A stretch of 64,000 nt of DNA from Botryotinia globosa (lineage: Eukaryota > Ascomycota > Leotiomycetes > Helotiales > Sclerotiniaceae): contig RCSZ01000020.1 in assembly GCA_014898425.1 (NCBI GenBank), forward strand, positions 1 to 64,000, written 5' to 3'. Positions within the stretch are counted from its first letter, which is position 1; every line of letters begins with the position of its first letter. The notes beneath the pieces are model-generated. The model was not told the origin of the DNA and did no database searches. It saw only the letters and a program-made list of their open reading frames with translations. Both the position numbers and the translations under genes were made by a program. Shown piece after piece: positions 23,401 through 33,429 of this stretch.

Positions 23401-24009
23401 TGCAGACCCATCCTGCTGACTGCGAAGGCTGGCGTAGGATCTTTGGTTAGAAAGAGCATATGGCGATTGAGATGCTGTTTGGGTCATGGAGTAGGATCGA
23501 TAATCGGGATCCTCAAACCCCCTATTACTTGAATTGACCGAGTTGACGCTGGCAGAATCATATAATGACTTGACACCCGAGGAGCCCTTTCTTGTGTACG
23601 ATGGTAGTCGTCTTCTATCATCAACCGCGGGGACCCCATACGGCGAGAAGGTTGCACGTGGTCTTTGTGGATCATTCTCTCTGTAACCTACATTGCTACG
23701 TCGTGGTAATGCATTGGAAGTTTGAGGTAAGCGTGATGGCTTGATAGAGAATAAACCGATATCCCCTGTCTCGGTTGTAGTTTTCAGCATACTCTCAAAG
23801 GCTTTTGGTAACGAGGGCTGATTGATGCTATCTGGAAAGCTTCTGATCGAGGCTCCATTGCGTGTTGATGTTTTGTCAAAACTCGCTCTCTGTCGCATAG
23901 GATTGATACCGCTGGGACTCAGTGAGCCATTGATCCCGCTGCCAACACTCACATCACTGAAGCCTCTTTCACGATCTATTGGCTGTCTTCCTGGTGGAAC
24001 AGTTGCCAT
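20473..24009 (-). CDS. Large Ser-rich disordered fungal protein, unknown function
   Basis: Two exons, 24009-23263 and 23193-20473, around a 69-nt intron (donor GTTAGT, acceptor CAATAG), give 1155 aa. The intron ends exon 1 at RRAEIDRIPY and continues GAVRNVSSPASLYAQRR; without it the frame stops at DIVQ. The protein is rich in Ser, Pro, Arg and Asn and looks disordered throughout, with many SP/TP sites that could be phosphorylated. Two less simple blocks lie near the C-terminus: one reading RKRISNFRARVGVPYVARNG then SCDDIVWRD, and a basic end RLRAKVTEWFRGARAAISAR. The latter could be an amphipathic membrane- or partner-binding helix, but this is inference. No catalytic domain is visible and I give no function. 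Confidence 0.8.
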
Positions 24010-25500
24010 TGTGAATACATCTGATGTATGCCCAATGAATATGATTGTTAATGGATCGAGGATAAACTTAATGAAGGAATTAATTACTCTAGAAACAATC
24101 TAGAGAGATGGTATGCAGATATGAGGTAAGGTTAAAAAGAAGTGGCAGAAAGTGATTTGAAGCTGACCAAAAGATAATCCTCAGCTTGTGAGAGTCTGTA
24201 GATCTACAGATGATGATGAGAAAGGAAGAAGAGGTAGTTGAAGATAACACTTCTGACAAACAAATTGAATGGTGGAGGAGAACATTGGATCGCTGACGGG
24301 AAGTCGGTACTGTTGAAAGAGTGAAAGGGGAAGGAAAAGCACACGAAGATCGAGAATAGGTAGATGGGCGAAATCCTTATTGGGAAGGAAGGATCAAATG
24401 GGAATGACTAATCTCAAATTCCATCGGTGGTATTCAAAATTGGTTTATATTATATAGATCATCTCGACCTCATATCATATCATATCATATCATATCATAT
24501 CATCATCATACAAGCACCTCCCTCCACTTCATTTGACCCTGCCAGGAAACTATCCGGAAATTCTGCTAGGAAGTAGGTACTAGATATATCCATCATCTTG
24601 ATATCAAGTCAGGATTTGAATCTATCAGGAAATTCTCTCTTTCTCTTACACACAATCTTGAGCTCATAACGTGTGATCCTCTCACACGACTGTGATACAT
24701 TGGGTGATATGTCGTTCTTTGAGTATGGATTTGTAAGTGAAGAGACAAAGAGAGGAGAGTTGAAGCGTATTTGTAAGTGAAGAAGCAAAGAGAAGGGGGC
24801 TGAACCCATGCTTGCCTTGACTTTCGCGTCTCGCTTGCCTCCTTCAGCTGGGGTTGACATTTCATGATGTGTGTGATAGCTGTCAACAACATCTACGTAG
24901 GTACATTTACATGGATTTACATACATAATCCAGGTACAGACAAGAGATTCAATGAGTATCAATCGTGCGGATATGATGGTACCAGACGAGAGTTCATGAG
25001 ATGAGGTTCAAGTATGTCACTCCTCGCCTTGAAGAAAGTCTAACCAGCTTTGCGGATCAATTACCTACATACATCACTGAAGGCGGCGTCAGAACAGGGG
25101 ACCAGATCCATCTTGAATGTTTGATATTGATAAACAATACTGTTCAAAGTCTCAATATTGGCGACATGATATGTGATTGATGAGATAAAGGCGATGATGA
25201 TATGTTGTCCTTAAATCCAAATGGTCGAAATGATTCAGCCTGATGTTCCAATATGTATGGCTTTAAATTAGTCTTTAATAAGGGATATTCGGCATAACAT
25301 CGCTCTGTGCAGTATATAATATATAATTAAAGACACGCTGTTATCTTAATCACTAGCGGGAAGGCTGATAAATTCACAGTAGCCGAATCATCGAATAAAG
25401 GGAACACCTCTCCTCTTCTTCCCCCGAATCAACACCACCCATTCTTTCTTCCAACAACCACCTCTTTTTTCTTTCTTTTCTGTTCTTTCAATAAGAAGAC
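24010..25500. other. Divergent intergenic region upstream of PDI
   Basis: No convincing coding sequence. It must hold the promoters of the minus-strand gene starting at 24009 and of PDI. A pentanucleotide array sits at 24471-24506. A pyrimidine-rich stretch (tctcctcttcttccccc, then ccacctcttttttctttctttt, near 25409-25486) precedes the PDI leader intron, as is common at transcription starts of strongly expressed fungal genes. I could not identify a certain unfolded-protein response element. Confidence 0.5.
24471..24506. repeat. Pentanucleotide array (CATAT)6 ending in CATCAT
   Basis: Six perfect CATAT/ATATC copies followed by three CAT. Non-coding, upstream of the gene starting at 24009. Confidence 0.9.
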
Positions 25501-25625
25501 GTAAGTTTCCAATCTTCTGATAACGTGGGTTTCTAAAAGTTCCATTGAATTGGGATACTCTTATTCACACCTGCGCATCTCACACTTTCACATTGGCATC
25601 CCCCTCTAACGCATTGACACTACAG
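25501..25625 (+). other. Probable 5' UTR intron of PDI
   Basis: GTAAGT at 25501 directly follows an AT- and purine-rich leader (aataagaagac). The acceptor CACTACAG ends at 25625, with a good branch-like CATTGACAC just before it. The first ATG in the joined leader is the PDI start at 25651. RNA data would settle it. Confidence 0.6.
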
Positions 25626-25650
25626 GCCCGTGAATTGGAATACCTTCAAT

Positions 25651-27368
25651 ATGCGTTATCTACAATGTGTTGCATTAGCTTTTGCATCAGCTGCAATTGC
25701 TTCGGCCTCTGATGTTGCTTCCCTTACCAAGGAAACATTCCCAGATTTCATCAAGGAGAATGATTTGGCCCTTTTAGAATGTAAGTTTCTCTAATGTAAT
25801 GCATTTGCCTCTCATATGAACCACCGACTAACACTTCTGTCCTTTAGTTTTCGCACCTTGGTGTGGTCACTGCAAAGCATTGGCCCCCGAATATGAAGAA
25901 GCTGCTACAACATTGAAGGAGAAGAAGATTGCCTTGGCCAAGGTTGATTGCACAGAAGAAGCCGACCTCTGCCAAAGCTTTGGTGTTGAGGGCTACCCAA
26001 CTCTCAAGGTCTTCCGTGGCCCAGAGAATGTTTCCCCATATTCTGGTGCAAGAAAAGCCCCAGCGTGAGTAGAAGCATTCCATTGCCAGCAATATTCATA
26101 AGCTAACAAACGCCTCTAGGATCGTCTCATACATGACCAAGCAATCTCTCCCCGCCGTCTCAGTCTTGACCAAGGATACATTGGAGGATTTCAAGACTGC
26201 CGATAAGGTAGTCTTGGTTGCATACTTCGATGCTGAGGACAAGACCTCGAACGCGACCTTCAACACAGTCGCAGAGAAACTGCGTGACGATTACCTCTTC
26301 GGTGCCAGCAATGATGCAGCTTTGGCAAAAGCCGAGGGTGTTAGCTTCCCATCCGTTGTTCTTTACAAGTCATTTGATGAGGGCAAATCTATCTTCCCAG
26401 ATGCTTTCGACGCTGAGGTCATTGAGAAATTCGCAAAGACCGCGTCTATCCCATTGATCGGCGAAGTTGGCCCAGAAACATACGCAGGATACATGGCCAC
26501 TGGAATTCCATTGGCATACATTTTCGCTGAAACCCCAGAGGAGAGAACTACTCTCGCTGAGGCTCTTAAGCCAGTCGCAGAGAAGTACCGTGGTGCCATC
26601 AGCTTCGCAACCATTGACTCGAAGGCTTTTGGAGCTCACGCTGGTAACTTGAACCTCGACGCTGACAAGTTCCCTGCTTTCGCTATCCAAAGCACTGTCG
26701 ACAACAAGAAATATCCTTTTGACCAAAGTGTTGAGATCACTGAAGCTTCCATTAGCAAGTTCGTTCAACAATACGTTGACGGAAAGGTCGAGCCAAGCGT
26801 CAAGTCTGAGCCAATCCCAGAGAAGCAAGAAGGCCCAGTTCAAATTGTCGTCGCTCACAACTACGATGACATCGTTTTAGATGACAAGAAGGATGTTTTG
26901 ATTGAGTTCTACGCTCCATGGTGTGGGCACTGCAAGGCTCTTGCACCAAAATACGATATCCTCGCTGGCCTTTACGCTGATGCCGGTCACAATGACAAGG
27001 TTACCATCGCTAAGGTCGATGCTACTCTTAACGATGTTCCAGATGAGGTTCAAGGTTTCCCAACCATCAAGTTGTACAAGGCCGGTGACAAGAAGAACCC
27101 AGTTACCTACAACGGTAGCCGTAGCATCGAAGACTTGATCAAGTTCGTCAAGGAGAATGGCCAACACGAGATTGAGGTTACCTATGATGAGACCGCCGCT
27201 GCTTCTCCAGAGGCAGAGAAGCCAATCGCTGAGTCCTTGGCCAAGCAAGCAGAAGCCGCTACTGAGTCTGTCAAGAGTGCAGCTGAGGAGGCTAGTGAGA
27301 CCGTTTCTAGCAAGGTTGCTGAGGCCACTGAGACCGCAGCTGCTGTTGAGGATCATGACGAGTTGTGA
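25651..27368 (+). CDS. PDI1: Protein disulfide isomerase
   Basis: Exons 25651-25780, 25848-26064 and 26120-27368 give 531 aa. It forms, breaks and rearranges disulfide bonds in the ER lumen. Residues 1-20 ([20 protein letters not shown]) are a typical signal peptide. Domain order is a-b-b'-a': the first thioredoxin active site is APWCGHCKA (Cys49/Cys52), the second [10 protein letters not shown] (Cys384/Cys387), and the redox-inactive b and b' domains lie between. The acidic, Ala/Glu-rich tail ends in HDEL, the ER retrieval signal. Both introns are canonical and preserve frame. Codon use is strongly biased to C-ending codons in the second half (AAG, GTC, ATC), consistent with high expression. 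A leader intron is likely just upstream. Confidence 0.97.
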
Positions 27369-27891
27369 TTTAATTTCGAAAAGAAATTTTTTGGGTTTCT
27401 TGCGTTTCATGTATCTGTAGCTTAATCACAACAGATATTGGGGTTGGGGTTCTATAACATTGGAGCAATACTGGAGCAAAATGCGAATTTTTTATATGAT
27501 TATCTGATTTTTACTCGTGATTAAATTATCGTTTGAACTATGCAGATCTTTCTATCTCATTAATTACCTAGACAAACACCTGGGCACTTGTTAAGGTTCT
27601 GCTAAAGTGTACACCAGAAGTGATTTGATTGATTGCCCAGGTGCTGTAAATCGTGAAATCACCCCGCATCGCTTTAGCCAAAAAAATATTCGCGCCTCAG
27701 GAAGTTATTAGTTGGTCGGCCGGGGAAAGCTCCAAACAAAAGCTTGATCTTCAACATAACATACGAAAGAGGCCGCTTAAAGAACTTCGCACCACGACGT
27801 AACAAAGCAATTGACGGCATTTTTGATCGACAATACATTTTCATACTATCAACCACGATATTACGAATCCGAGACGTAACATTTAAATACA
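27369..27891. other. PDI 3' UTR and promoter of the next gene
   Basis: AT-rich sequence after the PDI stop with possible polyadenylation contexts (ttatatgattatctgatttttac). The right half contains the leader of the small gene starting at 27892; no extra gene is seen. Confidence 0.5.
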
Positions 27892-28559
27892 ATGGCATCG
27901 CGCATCTTGTCACCAGCAAGCAGAATGCTTCGCGCACCAGTAATGGGAGCTACCAGAGGGTTTTCAATGAGTGCGAGGAAAGCGGCTCAGATCACGGAAA
28001 CTCCTTTGCCAGTTAGGAAGCCGGTTGGGGCCTTTAGAGGAGGGTGAGTTAGGAATTTTCTTGTTTGGGAGGCTGGTTTTGGTGTGGAGGGAAAACATGG
28101 GAGGGGAGGGGTCTAGAGTTCGGCGGGTTCGGCGGGCTTGACAGGCTTGACGGGTTTGAGGGAAAGAGGGGAAATGATACAGAAATTGATAAAGTTGAAT
28201 GCGGATGAAAGCTAATTTGTATGGGGATCTCTAGATTGACTGGCTTCTTGCTCGGATCAACATTAGCCGGTGCGGGAGTCTACTATTACATTCTCGAGGA
28301 ATATAAGGTTAGCAATGAGTTGTTGACAGAGGATATTTATGTGAGTTTTATTTACCTTGGAGCATTGCTATTTTGTTTGGAGGGAATGATGTTACGGGCT
28401 AAAAGGGAGAGCGAGGATCTGATGACAAGAAGTGGACTGTATGAGAACAAGGCTAATCAAGGCACATTACAGAGTCTGCAAAATTCAGTACAGAGAGTTC
28501 ACACATATGTTCAATCGCTAGAGGAAAAGCTTGCAGATTTGGAGAAGAAGAAGAAATAA
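27892..28559 (+). CDS. Small probable mitochondrial single-span membrane protein
   Basis: Exons 27892-28043, 28235-28340 and 28473-28559 give 114 aa. The first ~35 residues (MASRILSPASRMLRAPVMGA) are basic and rich in Ser/Ala, as in a mitochondrial presequence. One membrane span follows at about 52-74 (GFLLGSTLAGAGVYYYILEE). The C-terminus is a short coiled coil (VQRVHTYVQSLEEKLADLEK). The second intron (28341-28472, GTGAGT...ACATTACAG) is 132 nt with no stop, so an unspliced frame reads through it; the splice signals and the compact spliced product favour removal. The family appears conserved in ascomycetes, but I know no proven function. An inner-membrane protein with its coiled coil in the intermembrane space or matrix is an inference. 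Confidence 0.75.
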
Positions 28560-29084
28560 GTCAAGAGAGAATGTCAGTGGACGAGAAGGGATTGGAAAGG
28601 CGATTGCGAGAAAAAGGCATAGTATGCGGGAAGCTAGGAAGAGAATGCAAGCGGAAGGAGATCGTGTATAATATCCGAAATGCGATGCGATGAGTTGATT
28701 TGATGAATATCTTTGCGAGCTGCGAGCATAATGCTAGGTTTATAGGAAATAAGAAACATCTCCAAGTACCTTGATATGGTTTTATGTGGTGGGGTGTGTG
28801 CGAACTCAAAGAAGCTTCTTTGGAGCAATGTAAAACTTCGAGTTGTAATGCTGAGATATAATTTTAACTGGATCCCATAAATACAGCTTCAGCAAATGTG
28901 TTGTGTATTTAATGTTCTAACTAAAAAATAAAAATTCGTCCTCATATTCCATGACTTCCTTTTCTCGCAAAACCTCATCATTCACACTATTCAGCCTCGC
29001 CTCGTCCTCTAGAAACAAAACCTCGCCAACTTTTCCATCCATTCCTTCACGTCTTTTTGCATGCTTTAAAAATAAAACACAAAT
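28560..29084. other. Intergenic region between two co-oriented genes
   Basis: 3' UTR of the small mitochondrial gene and promoter/leader of the HIT-finger gene. Leader sequence just before 29085 is A-rich (aaaataaaacacaaat). No other feature is seen. Confidence 0.5.
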
Positions 29085-30145
29085 ATGAATTTCGGCGTCC
29101 TTGAAATCGCGCCCTCAAAATACGTTCCAGCCCCAGGCTACGCATACGTACCCGATGTATCCAACACGCCGCAAATAGGATTACAGCCTTCGGCGCGACG
29201 CGCACGCGGCCCAGCCGGTGCGGGATTGGGCGCAGAAACGACGAAGAAACAGGATGCGAAGATCTTGAGAGAGTTGGCGCAGTTGGATAGAGAGAATCAT
29301 AGGGATGTTAATATACCTGTGACCGGGGGCGGGAGGGGAAAGGAGCGGGGGAGAGGTATGTGGTTTTCTTTGGAGAGGGGCAGGAGAGGAGAAGACAGGA
29401 GGGATATGAAGCAGGAGATCTGTATACATGTGCACATACTAATGAATCTAAAACAGGAAACCAATCCAAACTCACCCCCTCCGTTCGCAAAATCCTCGCC
29501 TCGCAAAAAACATTCGCAAACCACCTCTCCGATTTCGAAGCCCTCTCTTCCCTTCCCACTTCCACACCCAGCACCCAGCAACCCGCCACCCCTACCCTCT
29601 CTACCCCCAAAGTGCCTCCCGCTCCCGGCTTCACCAGCACCGGAAAACGCAGCCACAAGAGAAAAGAACCGCTGCCCCCCGGCATCGAACCCCCCAAGCG
29701 CAGCCACAAAAAAAAAGATCCCAACGCCCCCGCGATTTCGACCCCCTTACGCACGATGAGCACACCGATTATCAAATCGGAAGCAGAAAGCACGGTTTCC
29801 GTACCCGCGACATCGACGCAAGCAGAAACTACATTCGCGCCGTTTCTCTGCTCGCTGCCGCCCCCGAAACCGCACCCGCGAGATACCGATCCGTTGCTTG
29901 TTTCGCGCGTGCCGAATCTGCCGAGTGTGCTGGAGATGCAGAGGTTGTTGGAGGTGCCGCCGTTGAGTTATATCGAGGCGAGAGGCGGCTGGACGCATGA
30001 GGATCGGAGGAAACCTGGGAGAGTGTTCTGTGAGGTGTGTGGCTATTGGGGGAGAGTGAAGTGTATGAGGTGTGGGGGGAGGGTGTGTGCGTTGGAATGT
30101 TTGGGGACTCATAAGGAAGAGTGTTTTAATAGGTATGGTGCTTAG
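29085..30145 (+). CDS. VPS71: HIT zinc-finger protein, SWR1 subunit Vps71/Swc6 homologue
   Basis: Exons 29085-29355 and 29457-30145 (101-nt intron, GTATGT...CTAATG...AAACAG) give 319 aa. The C-terminus holds a zf-HIT finger: CEVCGYWGRVKCMRCGGRVC followed by ALECLGTHKEECFNRYG, with two CxxC pairs and the final Cys/His/Cys ligands. The N-terminal half is Pro/Ser-rich with two KRSHK-type basic motifs and few predicted folds. In yeast Vps71 helps the SWR1 remodeller deposit H2A.Z; the human relative is ZNHIT1. The conserved stretch LLVSRVPNLPSVLEMQRLLE precedes the finger, as in SWR1-type rather than box C/D snoRNP-type HIT proteins. It converges on the kelch gene to the right. Confidence 0.85.
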
Positions 30146-30516
30146 AGGAGGGTGAGACCGGATGGAAAGACGTGGAGGGAGCAGAGCTGAGGAGTGCTGG
30201 ATTGCTTGGGGGTTGGTCTTTTGGGTCCAGATAAGTAGGTAAGTTGATGGGAAAAATGATCACCTTGATGGCTATCTTCACGATTGTATGTGTATATATA
30301 TTTAGTTTCTATATTGGGATACCCAGGGAAAATGGAAATGAGAGGAAGTCGGGAGTTCAGGTATTGAGTGTCGAGTATCTTTGAGTAAAAAGATTCAGAT
30401 ATTCTAATCGGTATTGGAAATCATGTAAAGATTGATTGTAGAATATGTATAATCTTGCTAGCTTATAGTCCATCAATCCGCGTCTTCACCAATCCATCCA
30501 CCCTACCAATGCAAAC
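30146..30516. other. Convergent 3' ends of VPS71 and the kelch gene
   Basis: 371 bp between two facing stop codons. AT-rich with TATATATATTTAG near 30292 and repeated GATTCAGATATTC-like words; it should hold both polyadenylation signals. No gene is seen. Confidence 0.5.
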
Positions 30517-32708
30517 CTACCGTCTCCTTCCCACACCCCCTCCTCCTCCCTCCGCCCTCTCCGCCAAAGCCACAACCTCTCCAATCCCACTCGCCTCCTG
30601 CTCATCCTCCAACGCCACAATCTCCTCTCTACAATCCCACCACTTCTCTTCACTCATCTCAAACGCCTTCGTCTTAATCTCCTTGACACTGAGCGTTTCA
30701 GGCTGGATTCCCTTCCAGCGAAGTCCCGTCATCAACGCTTCTTGCCACTCATTACCCGTGCGCTGGAAGAAATCGCGACGGCTTTCAAACGGACGAGGAT
30801 GCGGGAGATGATCGTCCGGACTGGTAGTCGAGGTATCGGGTGTATCGTCGAAGGATTCGGGCGCAGACGCAGTGGGGGATGAATCGAGGAGTTCCGAGGA
30901 AAGAGAGTCCTTCTCTTTGCGCTTGGATTTGCGCGTGCTTTCGGTGTGCAGATGTTTTTCATCATCCATTTTGACATCGCCGTCTTCGTCGGCATCTTCC
31001 TCGTCATCGTCGTCATCGTCGTCTTCGTCATCATCATCTTCGTCGTCTTCGCTGTCTTCCTCGCTGCCAAGCCAGTTCTCGGGCTCTCGTCTAAATATCT
31101 CTTTTACGCCATCCATTTTGCCTAGATCGACCGCGTACATTTCATCAAAGGTAAATTCGCGATCGCCTTTCTCATATGTACCTCCGTAGATATAGAGAAC
31201 GTCATCCTGCACGGCCAATTGTGCATTAAATCTGACGTGGGGGAATTCCATGAGGATCTGCTTAGCGGGTAAGGCATCTGCATCTTCATCTTCAGGCTTG
31301 CTTGTGTCAATCTCCATATCATCTGCATCGGCTAGCGACTTTCCCGTCTCCAGCGCGGCGAGATTGCGTAGGAGTTCTTCTTCGTTCGCTTGGCCTCTTC
31401 CTCTTCTTCCTCCTCCTCGCTCGTTTCCATTGTTTTTCTTTTGAGCTCGTGGCTTACGTAGGGCAAGGGGGAAATAACGATTTCGCTCAATGTTCCACGC
31501 AAATAGCGTATTGAAAAATTCGCTATCGATTCCCTCCTCGGATTCCTCAACATCGTGTACGCCGCCAAATTGAATACCGCGCCCTTTGTGGTAAGCCATG
31601 GTAGCGCCTGCACGTGGAGGATTCGGGGTGTTGGCTGGTTTTTTCCTGCGTTCCCAACGCACGGTGGGAGGAGCGGCGGTCGATGTATCGGCGGGTTGAG
31701 TAATGCGGAGGTAGAAACAGTCTTGATGGATCATGGGTTTGAGCACGTTGCGCATGGCCATCCCACCACCTTTCATCTGTTTTCCTGAGACGTTTGTTTT
31801 GACACGGGAGTAGCCTCCGTACAACACGGCGCCGTTCTCGTGTGGGAGAAAGGTGAAGGAGGATCGGGCGTCGGGTTTCTGGGTCACGGGGGGAAGAACG
31901 GGATTGTGCCAGACGAAGTTGGAAGTATCATAGATCCAGAGGTCAGAGAGATATTTGGTCGCTTGCGACGTGTCTTGGAAACCGCCAAATAGGATAATGT
32001 AGTTTTTGTAGTAGGTCATGCGGTGACCGCTACGAGCGGGGGGAGATTTGCCTTTGGTTTCTAAACGTGTCCATTCACGTTCAGAGGGATTGAGGTGCCA
32101 GAAATCCTGTGTGTTGTTAGTATATATTTATATATCCATCATCTGTATACTAGTTCTCAAGTCTGAAAGGATGATGTATAACGATATGGCGTGAAAGAAC
32201 TCACATTGTAATGATAGAAAGTTCCTTGTTTCGGGCTTGAAAACTCCCCCCCAAACATATATATCCCTCCTGCATTTCCGCCTCTACACCACGCATGTCC
32301 AGATCTTGGCAATGGAGCGTTTGGGCTAGTTACTACATGCCACTCATCCTTATTAACCGCATATACATACAGGTCATTGAAGAAAGTCGCCAAAGCGCCG
32401 TTGAAATACTCGCCGCCGAATAAAAATAGTTCATTCGCATTATTAGGACTAGCGATGAGAGTCGAAGAAGCTCTGGGTTTCGGAGGCTCACAAACCACTT
32501 CTGTGATCTTCAAGAAAGATTCTTGAGCTTTAGCATACTCGGCAAGAACGGAATCGAGATCGATGGATTCATTGTCGCTGTCGTCGGCGGATTTTGATTT
32601 CTGAGCTTTAGACTTTTCTTTTTTGTCGGCCTTTTTCTCTTGCTTTTGTTTCTTCTCCGCAAGCTTCTTCTTTTTATCTTCGGATTTGGATTTCTTGTCT
32701 TTCGCCAT
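30517..32708 (-). CDS. KEL3: Kelch-repeat protein, Kel3/KLHDC4 family
   Basis: Exons 32708-32205 and 32106-30517 (98-nt intron, GTGAGT...CTAAC...CACAG) give 697 aa. The first ~50 residues are very Lys-rich (KDKKSKSEDKKKKLAEKK), suggesting nucleolar or RNA association. Kelch blades follow, each with a GG turn: LFLFGGEYFNG, IYMFGGEFSSP, YIILFGGFQDTS, VLYGGYSRV, IQFGGVHD and LYIYGGTYEKG. A long acidic Asp/Glu run lies near residue 530, and the C-terminus matches the DUF4110-type end (FFQRTGNEWQEALMTG...RWKG). The yeast relative is Kel3, a poorly characterised cytoplasmic protein. The intron splits the blade at FYHYN/DFWHLN. Confidence 0.9.
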
Positions 32709-33429
32709 CTTGAAGAGTAGACCAGAAAGTCAATAGGGAGGGGTATAATTATCACGTGACTGGATAGAAGAGAGTCAGCGATTCTGCAGAGGTAGTGCGT
32801 AGAGGTAGCTCAGATGACTTGGATGTTATCGATCCTCTAATGGCTTTGTATGTAAGTTCCGAGGAGCTTTGAGAGCGTATGTATGATCCTATATGTATGA
32901 TCCTATATGTATGTGGTATCATGTAACTAAAACCACTGAGCAGTGAATGGAAGAGTTTGCAAGCACGGGGCCCATGATAACCTTACTACAACAAACTGTA
33001 CTCTTTCCGTCGTCTCAAATGCATCTATCATTGCTATGTAGGTAAAGAGAGATATTGAGGTATTGAGGTATTGAGGTAGATATCACATACCTTGAAGCTT
33101 TTCCCTACTCTTCCAAGGTTATTCCAACTCGACTCTTTCTTCTTTGTTAAAGATGTTTATTTATTTCTTGGTGGGGTGGATTGTGTGATAGTAGTGCAGG
33201 CGTGTGAATGTGCAGAAAGTAAGCAATCTAATCTACCATACCACCCTTGAACGCCGACCTGGCCCCACGTTTGCATGGCTTCCTCCCCCAAATAGACAGG
33301 TGCGTGGATACTCGAGTATATATAGAGATTATATCTTCATATAACACACATGTGAAAATCTCAACTCGATAACATTCCCTACATATAAAAGCGGTATAGA
33401 ATTGCCTTTGCTTGAGATACCTACTTCTT
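32709..33429. other. Divergent intergenic region
   Basis: Promoters of the kelch gene and of the peptidase gene. Contains short tandem words: TATGATCCTATATG twice near 32881-32910 and TATTGAGG three times near 33050-33075. No gene is seen. Confidence 0.5.

Noticed and set aside
29085..29759. 224-codon frame beginning at the Vps71 start
   Set aside because: It reads through the 29356-29456 intron into the wrong frame; splicing restores the HIT finger.
30872..31189. Poly-Ser frame on the plus strand
   Set aside because: It is the antisense of the Asp/Glu run in the kelch gene.
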